Shown here in pieces: positions 1 through 10,361 of a DNA stretch of 64,000 bases (position 1 is its first letter; the number at the start of each line of letters is the position of its first letter). The DNA is from Physella acuta (Eukaryota > Mollusca > Gastropoda > Physidae), in contig NW_026733073.1 of the NCBI RefSeq assembly GCF_028476545.1, positions 124,001 through 188,000 on the forward strand. Reading direction: 5' to 3'. Under the pieces are notes generated by a model. The model was given only the letters and a program-made list of their open reading frames with translations. It made no database searches and was not told the origin of the DNA. Both the position numbers and the translations under genes were made by a program.

Positions 1-68
1 CAACCCCCAACAAACATGCCCAACACAACGCAGACTACTTACTGTTTAAAAAAAAACGTTTTTTCGTC

Positions 69-95
69 AGATGCTTGTACAATATTGAAACTATC
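69..95 (+). other. 3' splice site and 25-nt leader of TLR-1
   Basis: An A-rich then T-rich stretch ends in TCAG at 67-70, followed by exactly 25 nt and then the ATG at 96. The same arrangement and spacing occurs before all five TLR copies, so an upstream non-coding exon is spliced on here. That exon lies left of the window. The boundary is inferred from conservation and the splice motif. Confidence 0.72.
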
Positions 96-2696
96 ATGGC
101 AAGCGGTTTGGTTGCTGTGGTGATTCTATTCTCTCTCTTCTGTGTAAGAGAGCTACAATCAGAAAGTATCCGTGAGTTTCAGACGTACCACGACAGTAAA
201 GGTCTTACGTTCAAAGTGACAAACACACCCTGTCAGCAGACAAATAATACAACTGACGTCATCATAAACTGTACAGGTCTTTCACTGGATCGTGTTAATT
301 CAAGTTGGTTTCCTCTAAATACAACAGTTATTGTATTGGATTACAATCTTTTGACTGAAATAAAAAACGACACGTTTAAAAACTTAACACAGCTACGTTT
401 GTTAAGTATAAGATATAATAAAATATACAACATACACATAAATGCATTTTCTGGCCTAACGAATCTGGAAGTCCTAAACCTTGAGCATAATGCTCTAGAG
501 TTTGATAACAACAGCTATCCAGACGGCATATTTTCTCCACTAATTAATTTAAAGGAACTCTATCTAAAACGAGATCAAGATTGCACCAAGAGTGAATACC
601 CCTCATGTTTTCTTTGTCCACTAACAAATCTGACCACTCTGTCTATAGACAGTGTAGGAGAAACGGTCAACTTTGGGCCAGAGTTTAAACAACTAGGTAA
701 ACTCACAAACATTTTTCTGAGTGTTTGTTCTAATTCTGTTTCTGAAAGCACGTTTAAAAATTTAAATCATTTGAAGGAATTAAAAATAGATGGCTCGGGT
801 ACCTTGTCTAATTTTAGCAACAAGGCCCTAGCCTATTTGCCTTTGTTAGATAGCTTTACTCTCATGTATGTAAATGCAGGGAAAAAACAAGCTTTACAAA
901 TTCTCCAACCACTAGTAGGAAGAAATATGACTTTGATCAAATTTTTAAGAGTTATTTTAGGTGCCCCTACAGGATTTACGAGTAATTCAATCCAAGACGA
1001 TGTGCTCGATATAGAAAAAACCAAGTATCTTATACAAATTTGTGTCCGCCAATTTGAATTCATTTATTCTTCTCTATTTATTCTTGATCAAAATGCTTTA
1101 GTTAGTGAAACCTGGCATTCGTGTCTAGAATATTTGGACTTATCTGAAAATAGATGGATTGGGAGTAACTTAGGGCTTATCAGATTATTAACTTTAAGAA
1201 GCTTACAAAATGTGTATGCCCACGGTTCTTCAAACGGACCTGCCACGCCAAGTAAGTTTAAAATATCTGACTACTATCTGTCTGAGAATAAACATCTACA
1301 CAAGTTAAAGTCACAGAAAACTCCAAATATAATATATGATGAAATTATTGTCAAGAGAAAAAACAATACGAAATTGAAAAGTATTATATTTTATGGGTCC
1401 AAATCATTGAAATATCTTCACATAGGACAATTGATGGACAGCGCTAATTTAGATATCAATATCTCATTTGTTGGAATGGAAAATGTAGAATATCTCGATG
1501 CTTCTGATAATGGATTTCAATTCGCTACAGGTAGAATTGAAGGTTTAACAAAAATTAAAACATTGTTATTTTCAGGAAACGATTTCTCAGATTTTTCTCC
1601 TACATTTTTAGACTCCTTTTCAGCAGTCGAAAACTTAGGTTTGGCCAACTGCAGATTTGACTTAAATAGTTTTCAATCTAACAGCTTAAGAATTTTTATG
1701 AATTTAAAATCACTAAAGCTTCTCGATTTATCTTTAAATTCTCTGAGTTTTCTCGCACCAAATACTTTTTCTACTAACCATCAAATGAGAGAACTGTATT
1801 TGGCAACCAACAGATTAACTGATATTCCTTTTAACCTTAAGCTGACACCAAACTTGCGGGTACTTGACCTTAGTGAAAATGCTATTTCGACATTGGAGGA
1901 AGACATAACAATGGAACTTGATGAATTGGCTGAGAAAAATGGACAATTTAGCTTGCGTTTAGCTGGAAATATTTTATCATGTGGTTGTGAGAACTTCAAT
2001 TTCATCAAATGGATTCTTGCAACAAATATAGAAATAGATTTTGATTCCACTTTGTTGTGTGTCAACGAATCTGGTTTGTATTCTCATCTAGATAAACATT
2101 GGAATGTTGGTAAATTTTGGCGTCAGTGTGTGGGTCAGCAATACCTTTATTTCTCTGTTGTCATCTTGTGCGCCATTGTTATAATATTTTTGGGGTCCTT
2201 TGTCGTCATGCGGTGTAAGCTGTACATTATGGCTTATGTTGCTCAAATACTTGGCACTGTACCACGTAGGAGATTAACAGATTTTAAAAAACACGTCTTT
2301 ATAATTTCATCTCCCAATGAAGCATTTGTTACAGTTTTAAGAAACTACTTAAAGGAAACTTTTTTTCTGAAAACTGGAAGCCTCGGAGATCTTTTGGCAG
2401 GGCCTCCAGTGGGTGAAGATTTGTTTCCTGAGATCAACGCCACCTGGCGTGTAATTCTAGTTGTAACAAAAGAGTTTTTTCATGATAATTATTTCCAGAT
2501 GCTCTACACCCTGGTGTTGAACAGTATGTCACATGACAACCCGGGAAAGGTGCTTCTACTTTATGAAAGAAACGTACAGCTAAATGTGGATTTAATTAAC
2601 GCGATTGGTGAAGATAATATCCTCGAAGTGCCATTATGGCAGCTAACACCAAATGTGGATGAGTTTTTGTATGATAGAATTTTTATTGATTGTTAA
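96..2696 (+). CDS. Toll-like receptor-type protein TLR-1 (866 aa)
   Basis: Type I membrane receptor of the LRR-TM-TIR class, expected to bind ligands outside the cell and signal through a cytoplasmic TIR domain. Residues 1 to about 22 form a signal peptide (MASGLVAVVILFSLFC). LRRs of the LxxLxLxxN type follow, with clear ones near the N-terminus (LEVLNLEHN) and C-terminus (LRVLDLSEN). An LRRCT cap with LSCGCENFNFIKWI precedes a membrane span at about 683-705. The TIR domain runs from about 733 to the end. Box 1 is HVFIISS instead of the usual YDAF-SY. The BB-loop motif RDxxPG is replaced by GDLLAG, unlike the sister copies. The open frame extends upstream from a TTG at 75, but the ATG at 96 matches the start used by all sister copies and directly begins the signal peptide. 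TLR-5 is the same length and nearly identical through the central LRRs. Ligand and adaptor are unknown. Confidence 0.9.
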   Translation: MASGLVAVVILFSLFCVRELQSESIREFQTYHDSKGLTFKVTNTPCQQTNNTTDVIINCTGLSLDRVNSSWFPLNTTVIVLDYNLLTEIKNDTFKNLTQLRLLSIRYNKIYNIHINAFSGLTNLEVLNLEHNALEFDNNSYPDGIFSPLINLKELYLKRDQDCTKSEYPSCFLCPLTNLTTLSIDSVGETVNFGPEFKQLGKLTNIFLSVCSNSVSESTFKNLNHLKELKIDGSGTLSNFSNKALAYLPLLDSFTLMYVNAGKKQALQILQPLVGRNMTLIKFLRVILGAPTGFTSNSIQDDVLDIEKTKYLIQICVRQFEFIYSSLFILDQNALVSETWHSCLEYLDLSENRWIGSNLGLIRLLTLRSLQNVYAHGSSNGPATPSKFKISDYYLSENKHLHKLKSQKTPNIIYDEIIVKRKNNTKLKSIIFYGSKSLKYLHIGQLMDSANLDINISFVGMENVEYLDASDNGFQFATGRIEGLTKIKTLLFSGNDFSDFSPTFLDSFSAVENLGLANCRFDLNSFQSNSLRIFMNLKSLKLLDLSLNSLSFLAPNTFSTNHQMRELYLATNRLTDIPFNLKLTPNLRVLDLSENAISTLEEDITMELDELAEKNGQFSLRLAGNILSCGCENFNFIKWILATNIEIDFDSTLLCVNESGLYSHLDKHWNVGKFWRQCVGQQYLYFSVVILCAIVIIFLGSFVVMRCKLYIMAYVAQILGTVPRRRLTDFKKHVFIISSPNEAFVTVLRNYLKETFFLKTGSLGDLLAGPPVGEDLFPEINATWRVILVVTKEFFHDNYFQMLYTLVLNSMSHDNPGKVLLLYERNVQLNVDLINAIGEDNILEVPLWQLTPNVDEFLYDRIFIDC

Positions 2697-3204
2697 TGTG
2701 TGATCAGTAACAGAAAGACTTTGTATATCAAAATGTGTCTTAGTTTTTTTATGATAAAATATGTATTGATTATTAATGCAATATAGTATACTAAAAGTTG
2801 TCATTAAATCTGTGTTAGATAGTTCATAATAACAAATACACGATAACTAAAGCTTTGAAATTTTAATTCTCCATATTTTCTAGTTTAAATATGATGAATA
2901 ATTGTGTGATAGAACGTATTGTCTTCTGTGATTAGTATACATTTTTGGAAACGACAATTAAAGAATTACAGCGTTGCTGTTTTAAAATTTTAATTTATTT
3001 CCCCTGTGCTTAAAAAGTCTACTAAGAAATGGAAGTAGATCTACACTGTTTTGTGCAGAGATTAGCGCAATTTCGAATTATTTTTGCGTGAATCAAGTCT
3101 TTCTGTATGATCACAGTTTTAAGATCAACTTCAACATTTTCTTTAATAAAAGCTTGGTCTCTCATGATATCTCTTATTTCACATACTTATCATCTCTTCT
3201 ATGA
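2697..3204. other. 3' flank of TLR-1, no gene seen
   Basis: AT-rich sequence that aligns by eye with the TLR-2 3' flank starting at 13,011, beginning with a shared stretch about 15 nt after each stop. The poly(A) signal present 100 bp after TLR-2 is not intact here. An AATAAA is visible near 3,143. Confidence 0.6.
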
Positions 3205-3905
3205 AGTATGTCAACATAAGGGTACCCCATAACTTTATCTTAGGTCCATTCCTTTTTAAATTCATAAATAATAAATGATCTTCCATTGAGGCTGGTCAGT
3301 GGTAAATGCTTGCTGACGACACTTCTTAGCATGTTTTTGTGAACTGCATTCAACCATTTTAGTGCCAGCTTCAAAGAATGAACGCCAACTTGTCAACTGT
3401 ACAAGAATAAACAAAACGCAACTTTGCTCTAATAAAACAATGCTCATTACTACACATTACTACACATCAGGAACGTCAAGATCTTCCATCTACTTCATTA
3501 CATATTACTATAGAAAATAAAATACGCGAACAGGATACCAGCTATAAATGCCTGGGGCTGGTAATAGATAACAACCTTACATTGTGCAAACATATTCATA
3601 CTCTAAAAATGTCCTTATTAAAGGCCTTATTATTAGATACGATAAACTATTTTGTCTATTATGAGAGCAGTTGTTTTTTTACTACGCTTTTATATAGTCT
3701 GTTAGATAATGCTTCTATCTTATGGAGCGGCAGCTACATAACAATACATCATCCTCTTTTAACTTACCAAACAAAGGACATAAGACTTGTGACTGGCTTA
3801 TCAAGTAGTCTAGATTATTTCTTAAAACTAATATTCTTCCTGTTAGGAAAAAATAATGTATGCTAAAACAGCTTTTCTATACAAAATGTTTCATGAATCA
3901 GCTCA
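3205..3905 (+). mobile_element. Decayed non-LTR (LINE) reverse transcriptase fragment
   Basis: In shifting frames one can read pieces typical of a LINE reverse transcriptase in the right order. They are a relic of the GVPQGSILGPLLF motif (VPHNFILGPFLF, about 3,221-3,256), an LADDT block matching the catalytic YADD motif (about 3,308-3,322), and the downstream LGLVIDNNLTLCKHI block (about 3,552-3,596) followed by YYESS and WSGS-type text. Frames shift several times and stops are frequent, so it is dead. It resembles the Jockey/CR1 group; the clade is uncertain. Confidence 0.7.
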
Positions 3906-3933
3906 TTCTAACTTATCTGACATATTTTCTTAC

Positions 3934-4001
3934 AATAATTATAATCATAATTATTATCATTATTATTATAATTAGTATTACCATTATATTATTATTATTA
4001 T

Positions 4002-4036
<35 letters not shown>

Positions 4037-4245
4037 ATAGTAGAAGTAGTAGTATTAGTAGTAGTAGTAGTGGTAGTATGTTATCATTATTATTATATTC
4101 TTATTCTTATTAATATTATTCTTATTACATATTATTACTTTTATTATTATTATTATTACTATAATTATTATTATTATTATATTGTCATTATTATTATATT
4201 TTTATTATTTCTAATATTATTATTATTACATATTGTATATACATT
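3934..4245. repeat. ATT/TAG trinucleotide microsatellite
   Basis: Imperfect ATT repeats with an internal TAG/TAA block at about 4,000-4,075. The open frame across it (poly-I, V and Y) is compositional. A shorter AT-rich tract occupies the equivalent place behind TLR-2 (about 13,860-14,030). Confidence 0.9.
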
Positions 4246-5854
4246 ATATAAAATAAATATTTTTATCAGTCCTCGCACCCCCACCCAACCCCACCCCCTG
4301 AAATGTGTGGGAAAGAAACTCAGTGTGTATTCTATCTGTAACATAATAAACTCGATCGAGGATTAGGAAAACGTTATTCTGCCAGTAAAATTGTTCCAGT
4401 TTTAAAAGCTACATAATATGTTGAAAATAAGAGATTTGGATAAAGATGATGTTACATTTTTAAACGTCAAGATGTTGGCAATGCAAAACATTAAAATGTA
4501 GCATCTTACCAGGAGTTCAAATAAATATCAAGTAAAGTATTGTATTGTTGCCTTCTTCACATCAATAAGAGCTTTTCATTGAATAGTTGAATAGTGCGTG
4601 TGGTGATGTGATCAGTATTAAAGCTGTGTACGTGGGACGGATCACAGAGTGTATGTGGATACGGTAGTATTGCGTGTGGCCTGGTGTGTTGACGTGTATG
4701 TTGTTGTACGAAGGAACGAGTGTAACAAGGTAAGCGACTGGTCGAGTGACAGCGAGTGTGTTGTGGACGGGAGGATGAAGGTGTGTAGCAAGGCGTATGG
4801 ACGGCAGTTGGTGTTCACGGTGTGCAGTGAGAGGTAGCTTTGTGCTTTGTGACTAGGAACAGATAAATAGATCATATTAAATTAAATTTAACCTCAAACG
4901 ATTTATGTTAGTGTGTCCCTCCGCAGTTGGATCCGGGACTAGACAAAGAAACCCCAGTGTTCCAATCAAAGGTTTAACTTCTGTGTGTCAGCGATTGATA
5001 CATAATCTACCGCGCTAGGTGACGTTTGACCTAATGACGACATAACTCAGGGGCTTACCAATATTGTACCTAAGGGAAACAATATTTCAAATTACAAGTA
5101 AATCAGTCAATTATGCAGTGGTTCTCAGAAGGCGCCACGTTTCAATTGTTAAACAGTAGCCTAACATTTCAGGCTTCAATACATTTACAGGGTGGGTAGC
5201 TGGTTCCAACGTTCGAAGAGCAGACAATATTTTTTTTCAAGACAATTCTGTGAATCAATAAAAGAAAACATATTTTGCAGTGGTTCCTATCGTGAAGATC
5301 GATAGATATTTGTGTATTAATACACCACGACAAACTGTATAAATACAGTCGATGAATCAGTTACAACATGTTGCGTGCGCTTTGTAAACAGCACAGCTAG
5401 AGCAAAGCCTACCCGGGGCCGTAATTATACACTTCACATTATGTAAATAGTTCAATAAACCGTGACGTGTAGTCAAACTTCCTTTAAAAATCTGCCTTTG
5501 TTAACAAAAGAGTTCAGAAACTTCAGCTGTTTTGTTACGTAGCTTTATTATTTCCCTTAGAATGTAAACAACTTCTGGAGAGCGAAACTAAATCACAAAA
5601 TGCAAGGCTGATTTATATTTCAAGATTCCAATGTTACAGGTGGGTTGTGTTTTTTTAAAATGTATTTCTTATTACTAGCACAGTAATGGTTTGGTTAAAA
5701 CTGTTGATAGATCAATTACAATATACTGCCTAAAGAAAACACAAAATGCTTGACTGACTTTGTATTTTACGTTTCGTATGTTAACTGTGGGTTATTTCGT
5801 TTTCTTTTTTTTGTGAATTATTTAACTAATTAATTAATTACCTCTCTATTTAAA
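4246..5854. other. Paralogous intergenic flank, no gene seen
   Basis: About 4,255-4,990 aligns with the TLR-2 downstream flank (about 14,055-14,760 and, after an inserted block, 15,450-15,600). About 5,255-5,560 aligns with 16,485-16,760. A further block near 5,700-5,850 is also found at about 27,110-27,235 and 38,140-38,270. This is the shared spacer of the duplicated TLR cassette. I see no credible coding region. Confidence 0.6.
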
Positions 5855-6390
5855 GGGTCCTAGGTGCTTTGACCACAGGTGCTTTGAACATAGGGGGTTT
5901 GACCACAGCGCGGCTTTGACCACAGGGGGGGGGGCATAATTTATAGATTTTAAAATAGAAATAACAAACTGCTAAATTAATTTTAATTTATGATACAATT
6001 AATACCATTTTTTACATGTTTCCTGAAAGTCCCTTAATAGAAATTAAAATGTACTTAAATAGTCAAGAACGATATTTTATTCTCCACATAAAGACTGGGG
6101 CTAGACCTCATAGATTTATTTTAAATATAAACAGAACACAAATAATGCGACATATAACACGTTTAACAAATAAATAATGTAGTTGTACTTGAAAATACAA
6201 AGCATATATGAAGAATAAAAAGAAAAAAAACGGGCCAAAAGAATTGTCAAAAAAGTAATTTTTGTATGGTTAACTAAATTGCCGATGAATTAACATACTA
6301 TTACATCCTGCCGCAATTTAAAATATAATTACACAACTTTTAAAATTAATCCTTACCATATAAGGACAAACCACTTGTGATCAAATACCC
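5855..6390. mobile_element. Foldback-type element F1, partial
   Basis: The left end is an array of degenerate ~18-bp units around GGTGCTTTGACCACAG (5,855-5,935) ending in a poly-G run. About 6,115-6,215 matches the inside of element F2 (about 29,830-29,945), and 6,361-6,389 resembles the start of F2's right inverted end. In paralogous flanks (about 27,240 and 38,278) the same context lacks the element, which supports insertion here. The right end is unclear and may be replaced by the neighbouring minisatellite. Confidence 0.55.
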
Positions 6391-6540
6391 TATTTTTTTG
6401 AAAAAAACCCAACCAAATTTAAAAATATAAACAACTTTGTTTTATGCTTAGAATTGTGTTTTTAATAAAAAATTCAAACTTAAATTGATTTAAATAATGT
6501 CTATTTGGAAATATTATTTATTATCTAATATTAACATTTT

Positions 6541-6815
6541 TCGGGCAAACGGCCTTCGGGCAAGTGGCATTCGGGCATTTGTCCCATTCGGCATTTGTCG
6601 CATTCGGGCAAGTGTCCATTCGGGCATTTGTCGCATTCGGGCAAGTGTCCATTCGGGCATTTGTCGCATTCGGGCAAGTGTCCATTCGGGCATTTGTCGC
6701 ATTCGGGCAAGTGTCCATTCGGGCGTTTGTCGCATTCGGGCAAGTGTCCATTCGGGAAATCGGCCTTCGGGCAAACGGCATTCGGGCAAGTGTCTTTCGG
6801 GAATTTGTCGTAGAC
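6541..6815. repeat. 33-bp minisatellite (CATTCGGGCAAGTGTC units)
   Basis: Units of 33 bp made of two related half-units, one with CATTCGGGCAAGTGTC and one with CATTCGGGCATTTGTCG. About five good copies lie in 6,590-6,760, with degenerate half-units at both ends. The period is a multiple of three, so open frames run on both strands. They are judged not to be genes. Confidence 0.85.
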
Positions 6816-7019
6816 CCGTCTATTATTAGACTCTCATCGGCCCATGCGAGACTTTGGGAGCCGAAACTGAAATTTTTGTTTGCAGCCAAATCGCACCCTA
6901 CCAGGGTGTCGGCGGACACGCCTGATTCAATTTAGTGAGCGCTTGTAACACCCCATCATATCCATTGTCTATCACAATGTTTAGACCGAACGTATTCACC
7001 ATAGCGCTCACGGAAAGAC

Positions 7020-8935
7020 CAGGGCGAAAAATCGCATCCTGCCGGGGGGCGACCATGCAAAATTAAATCCCCCCTCCCACCACTATACCACCCCCACCCC
7101 CTCTCCCACCCCAGAAAACTTCTCGGGAGTATTCATCAACTCCCCAATGTTTTATGGCACCCCGATAAACTGTGTCGAACCGCAAGCGTCTTTTATTTTT
7201 ATATACCATATGTAGAGAAAAATCGCACCCTCCCGTGGTGCCGCCCTTACGAAATTAAAAAAATTTTTTTTTGCAGAACCCTTCCAGGTAATGTTATAAT
7301 GAACTCCCCTAAGTAAGTCTCATGGCTATCGGATGAAAGGTGTCAAACCCAAATCTAAATCTTCCACCATATTCTCAATTCAGAACGAAGAAGAAGAATA
7401 AGAAGAAACCAAAATCGACTTTTATTTTTATATACCGTATATAGAGAAAAATCGAACCCTCCCGGGGCGCAGCCCCTGCGAATTTGAAAATGTTTTTTTG
7501 CGCAACAACCTCCCCAGGAGTATTCTCAACATCTTCCCAAAGTTTCATGGCGATCATGTGAACGGTATTACTGCATTTCACTTTTATTATTTTTATTATT
7601 ATTATTTTTTAGAGAAAAATCGCATCCTCCCGTGGCGCGCCCTTGCGAAATTGAAAATGATTTTTAAAGTACCCTTTCAACTCCCCAAAGTCTCATGGCT
7701 ATCGGATGAACCCTGTCAAACCAAAATCGACTTTTATTTTTACTTTCTCGTATATACGAAGTATAGAGAAAAAAATATTGTAATCGTGCAAAAACCGATT
7801 TTTTTTTTTACAAATTTCGACGTTTTACACCTCACTGATACGGAAAAACATAATTTTGCAATCTTGTCCGTATGTCTGTGTGTCTGTCTGTCAGTCTGTC
7901 TGTGTGTGTGTCTGTCCGTGTGTAAACACGATTACTTAAGTACCGTTACAGCTAGGTTGATGAAATTACATATATAAGTTTTTTATCAAATTCGTAGATC
8001 CGTATCAACTTTTCAGCGATTTCCGATAACCGGAAGTTGTACTTTTCCTACTTTGAATTTTTCAAAAGCCTATAACTTGAGTACTATTTCAGATAGATAA
8101 ATGAAATTTCACATGTAAGTAAAAGATCTACTTCTCTACCTTCTGTTAAATTTTGAGTAATTTCCGTTGACCGCAAGTAGTATTTACGCTACTTCCGATT
8201 TCTCAAAAAACTAATGTAAATTTTTAAAGTACTAATAATATTGCGCACTATTATGCACTTTTTAATTTGGTGTTCACTTGGTGTGCAATTCTTTTGTCTA
8301 CGAGATTTTATTCTATTTTTAAAACTTTAAGTATTTAAAATGGATTAAAAATCATGTCTATAGCCCGAGTTCCCATCCCCTGTTATTTTATATAAGAATA
8401 TTCGAGAAAGTTTTGGAGACATCAATCCCGGTTTATTATACACCGTTATAAAGAAGAAAAAAAACAAATCGCGCCCTGTCGAGGCGCCACCCCTGCAAAT
8501 ATAAAAATGTTTTTAGCGCAAAAACCTCCCTAGGAATATTCTCAACATCTTCCCAAAGTGTCATGGCGATCGTGTGAACGGTGTCACTGCAATTCACTTT
8601 TATTATTTTTATATACCGTATATTGAGAAAAATCGCACCTTCCCGTGGCGCCGCCCTTATGAAATAAAAAAAATTTTTTTGTACAGAACCCTTCCCCAGA
8701 GTGTTCTAATGAACTCAGCATATTTTGATGGCGATCGGATTAATGGTGTCAAACCAAAATCGACGTTTGTTTTTATATACCGTATATTGAGAAAAAACAA
8801 ATCGCGCCCTGCCGGGGCGCTACCACTGCGAATTTGAAATTTTTGTTTCGAAAAAACCTCCCCTGGAATATTCTCAACAATTTCCCAAAGTTTCACGGTG
8901 ATGTGATAAGAGGTGTGGTAATGCATAAAAGACAC
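7020..8935 (+). repeat. Degenerate long repeat with alternating unit types
   Basis: Blocks starting like GAGAAAAATCGCACCCTCCC recur near 7,022, 7,208, 7,438, 7,606, 8,455, 8,624 and 8,786. Two unit types alternate. One contains CCCAAAGTTTCATGGCGAT-like text; the other contains CAGAACCCTTCC and a stretch ending GGTGTCAAACC. Spacing is about 165-230 bp. Translated fragments share WRR-type and GDRVNGV-type text, but no unit keeps a long frame. A separate element (7,742-8,436) interrupts the series. The 205 bp before it (6,816-7,019) show nothing recognisable. Confidence 0.6.
7742..8436 (+). mobile_element. Interspersed repeat family A, copy A1
   Basis: It begins with CTTTCTCGTATATACGAAG, which folds with the following TATAGAGAAA-type sequence (CTTTCTC...GAGAAAG in better copies). 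It then has TAATCGTGCAAAA, a (TGTC)n-like stretch, several GGAAGT-containing blocks, and ends near ATCCCGGTTT. Copies recur at 25,020-25,446 (minus), 26,151-26,625, 36,984-37,638, 42,752-43,075 and 43,108-45,335. There is no long ORF. The class is unknown; it is probably a non-autonomous element. Confidence 0.65.
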
Positions 8936-9315
8936 ACACACACACACGCATTGCTTTTTACAAGCTTTTATCTAACTCACTTCCTCTGTCGTCAGTCGTC
9001 AGTCTGTCTGTCTAGATCGAAACGCCGGAGTGAAAATTCGGACACTTCTACTTGACCGATACGATTCACATTTGGCACGAGGGTCAAGACATGAAGACAA
9101 TGCAATCTGAAATTAAATTTGACTGAATTGGATGCCTAATTAATTTTTATGGATTAATTAAAATTTGGACCGAATTAGTAGGCATGTCTATCCAACCGCA
9201 CCACACGCGTCATCACGTTCAATAGCTGCGCCATCACGTTCAGTAGGCGCGCAATGGTTTTTAGTCATGTAACTCTATTGTTAATAAAACATGTAAAGTA
9301 CTGAAAAAAATTCAT
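8936..9315. other. Intergenic, short repeats only
   Basis: It contains a CA stretch at about 8,932-8,950 and a block with CATCACGTTCAATAGC (about 9,200-9,250) that recurs at about 15,890-15,960. A segment with paired AATTAATT motifs resembles 34,600-34,800 and 35,880-36,060. No gene is seen. Confidence 0.5.
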
Positions 9316-9558
9316 AAAAAACGTTGTAATAGCAAGCTTTTATGTAATAATGCACTAAAAAGTAGAAAATAAATTATAGACTACTATTTAAATAACTATA
9401 AAGAAAAGCGTGGGTCTCTTCCTTAACATTAGTAAAGGTATCCAATAAATACTAAAGTGACCCACGCTTTTCTTTATAGTTATTTAAATAGTAGTCTATA
9501 ATTTATTTTCTACGTTTTAGTGCATTATTACATAAAAGCTTGCTATTAAAACGTTTTT
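9316..9558. mobile_element. Palindromic MITE (family D), near-perfect inverted repeat
   Basis: The left arm (about 9,316-9,416) and right arm (about 9,459-9,558) are ~100-bp inverted copies with only a few mismatches, separated by 42 bp. The arms meet at GCGTGGGTC / GACCCACGC. Related copies are at 34,790-35,037 (diverged), about 24,450-24,640 (mostly the right half) and 45,487-45,545 (left half only). Confidence 0.8.
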
Positions 9559-9586
9559 TTTTATTAATTTTTATATCTATATATAG

Positions 9587-10334
9587 ATTATCAAGCCTAT
9601 GGGTAGATTACTCGGGACACATCGAGAAGTTGTTTCTATTTCCGCTGGTCTTTAGCCACATTTTGGCAGTTCCCGGATTCTGTTTAGCTACTAGCCTCTT
9701 TCTTTGTCTGCAGTTTGTGTTGTCTTTGCAATCAATTACATGGTGTAAAAACAGCAAGAATAGAATACATCATTGTTTGGTTCCTATCTTAATATAAATG
9801 GACATGTGGTATAATTACCAAATATATTTCTGCATTGGAAACCATCGCATTGAACTAAAGCGTTGAACATTGTTAGAGATTCAAAAATTTGCTTTTGTCT
9901 TTACCATCAAACATTCAAACAAAAAAATTATGTAAGGCCTTTATGGGCTGTTCCGTTAATAGTGTTGATTTACTATTTGCCTGTAGGAAATAGTTTGGTC
10001 TTTTCCACATTCGTTCTTCTGCAGCTTTGTAGATTCTGTATAAAATGATCCTGTAAATATATGCGAGTGAGTAAAATAAATGTGTTTATGTTATTTTTTG
10101 TCAAAAAGGTTTTGGTTTCCCTATTATTGGCAGAACGACTATTGGCATAGTCTTGTGGGGAAAGATAAGGATCGCACATCAGTAAAATAAATATTACATT
10201 GAAAATTATTGTAATTTCTTTTTTTCCACCACCACCACCTACCCCCACATACACACACATATATATATTTCCGTGGAGAAAATTGTCCTACACCGCGCAG
10301 ACTACTTAATATTAAAAATACTTTTTTTTTCATC
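9587..10334 (+). other. Conserved 5' flank of TLR-2
   Basis: The block starting ATCAAGCCTATGGGTAGATT recurs upstream of TLR-4 (about 27,973) and TLR-5 (about 38,500). Parts recur before TLR-3 (about 17,460-17,570). It probably holds the promoter, non-coding first exon and intron, but I cannot place a TATA box or transcription start. It ends in a T-rich tract before the splice acceptor. Confidence 0.5.
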
Positions 10335-10361
10335 AGATAATTTTACAACATTGAAACGACC
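10335..10361 (+). other. 3' splice site and 25-nt leader of TLR-2
   Basis: A run of nine T's and CATCAG at 10,331-10,336 is followed by 25 nt and the ATG at 10,362. This is the best polypyrimidine tract of the five copies. Confidence 0.75.

Noticed and set aside
3860-4366. 168-codon ORF rich in I, V and Y
   Set aside because: Translated trinucleotide microsatellite.
6497-6935. Five overlapping ORFs on both strands
   Set aside because: 33-bp minisatellite artefacts with no non-repetitive coding part.
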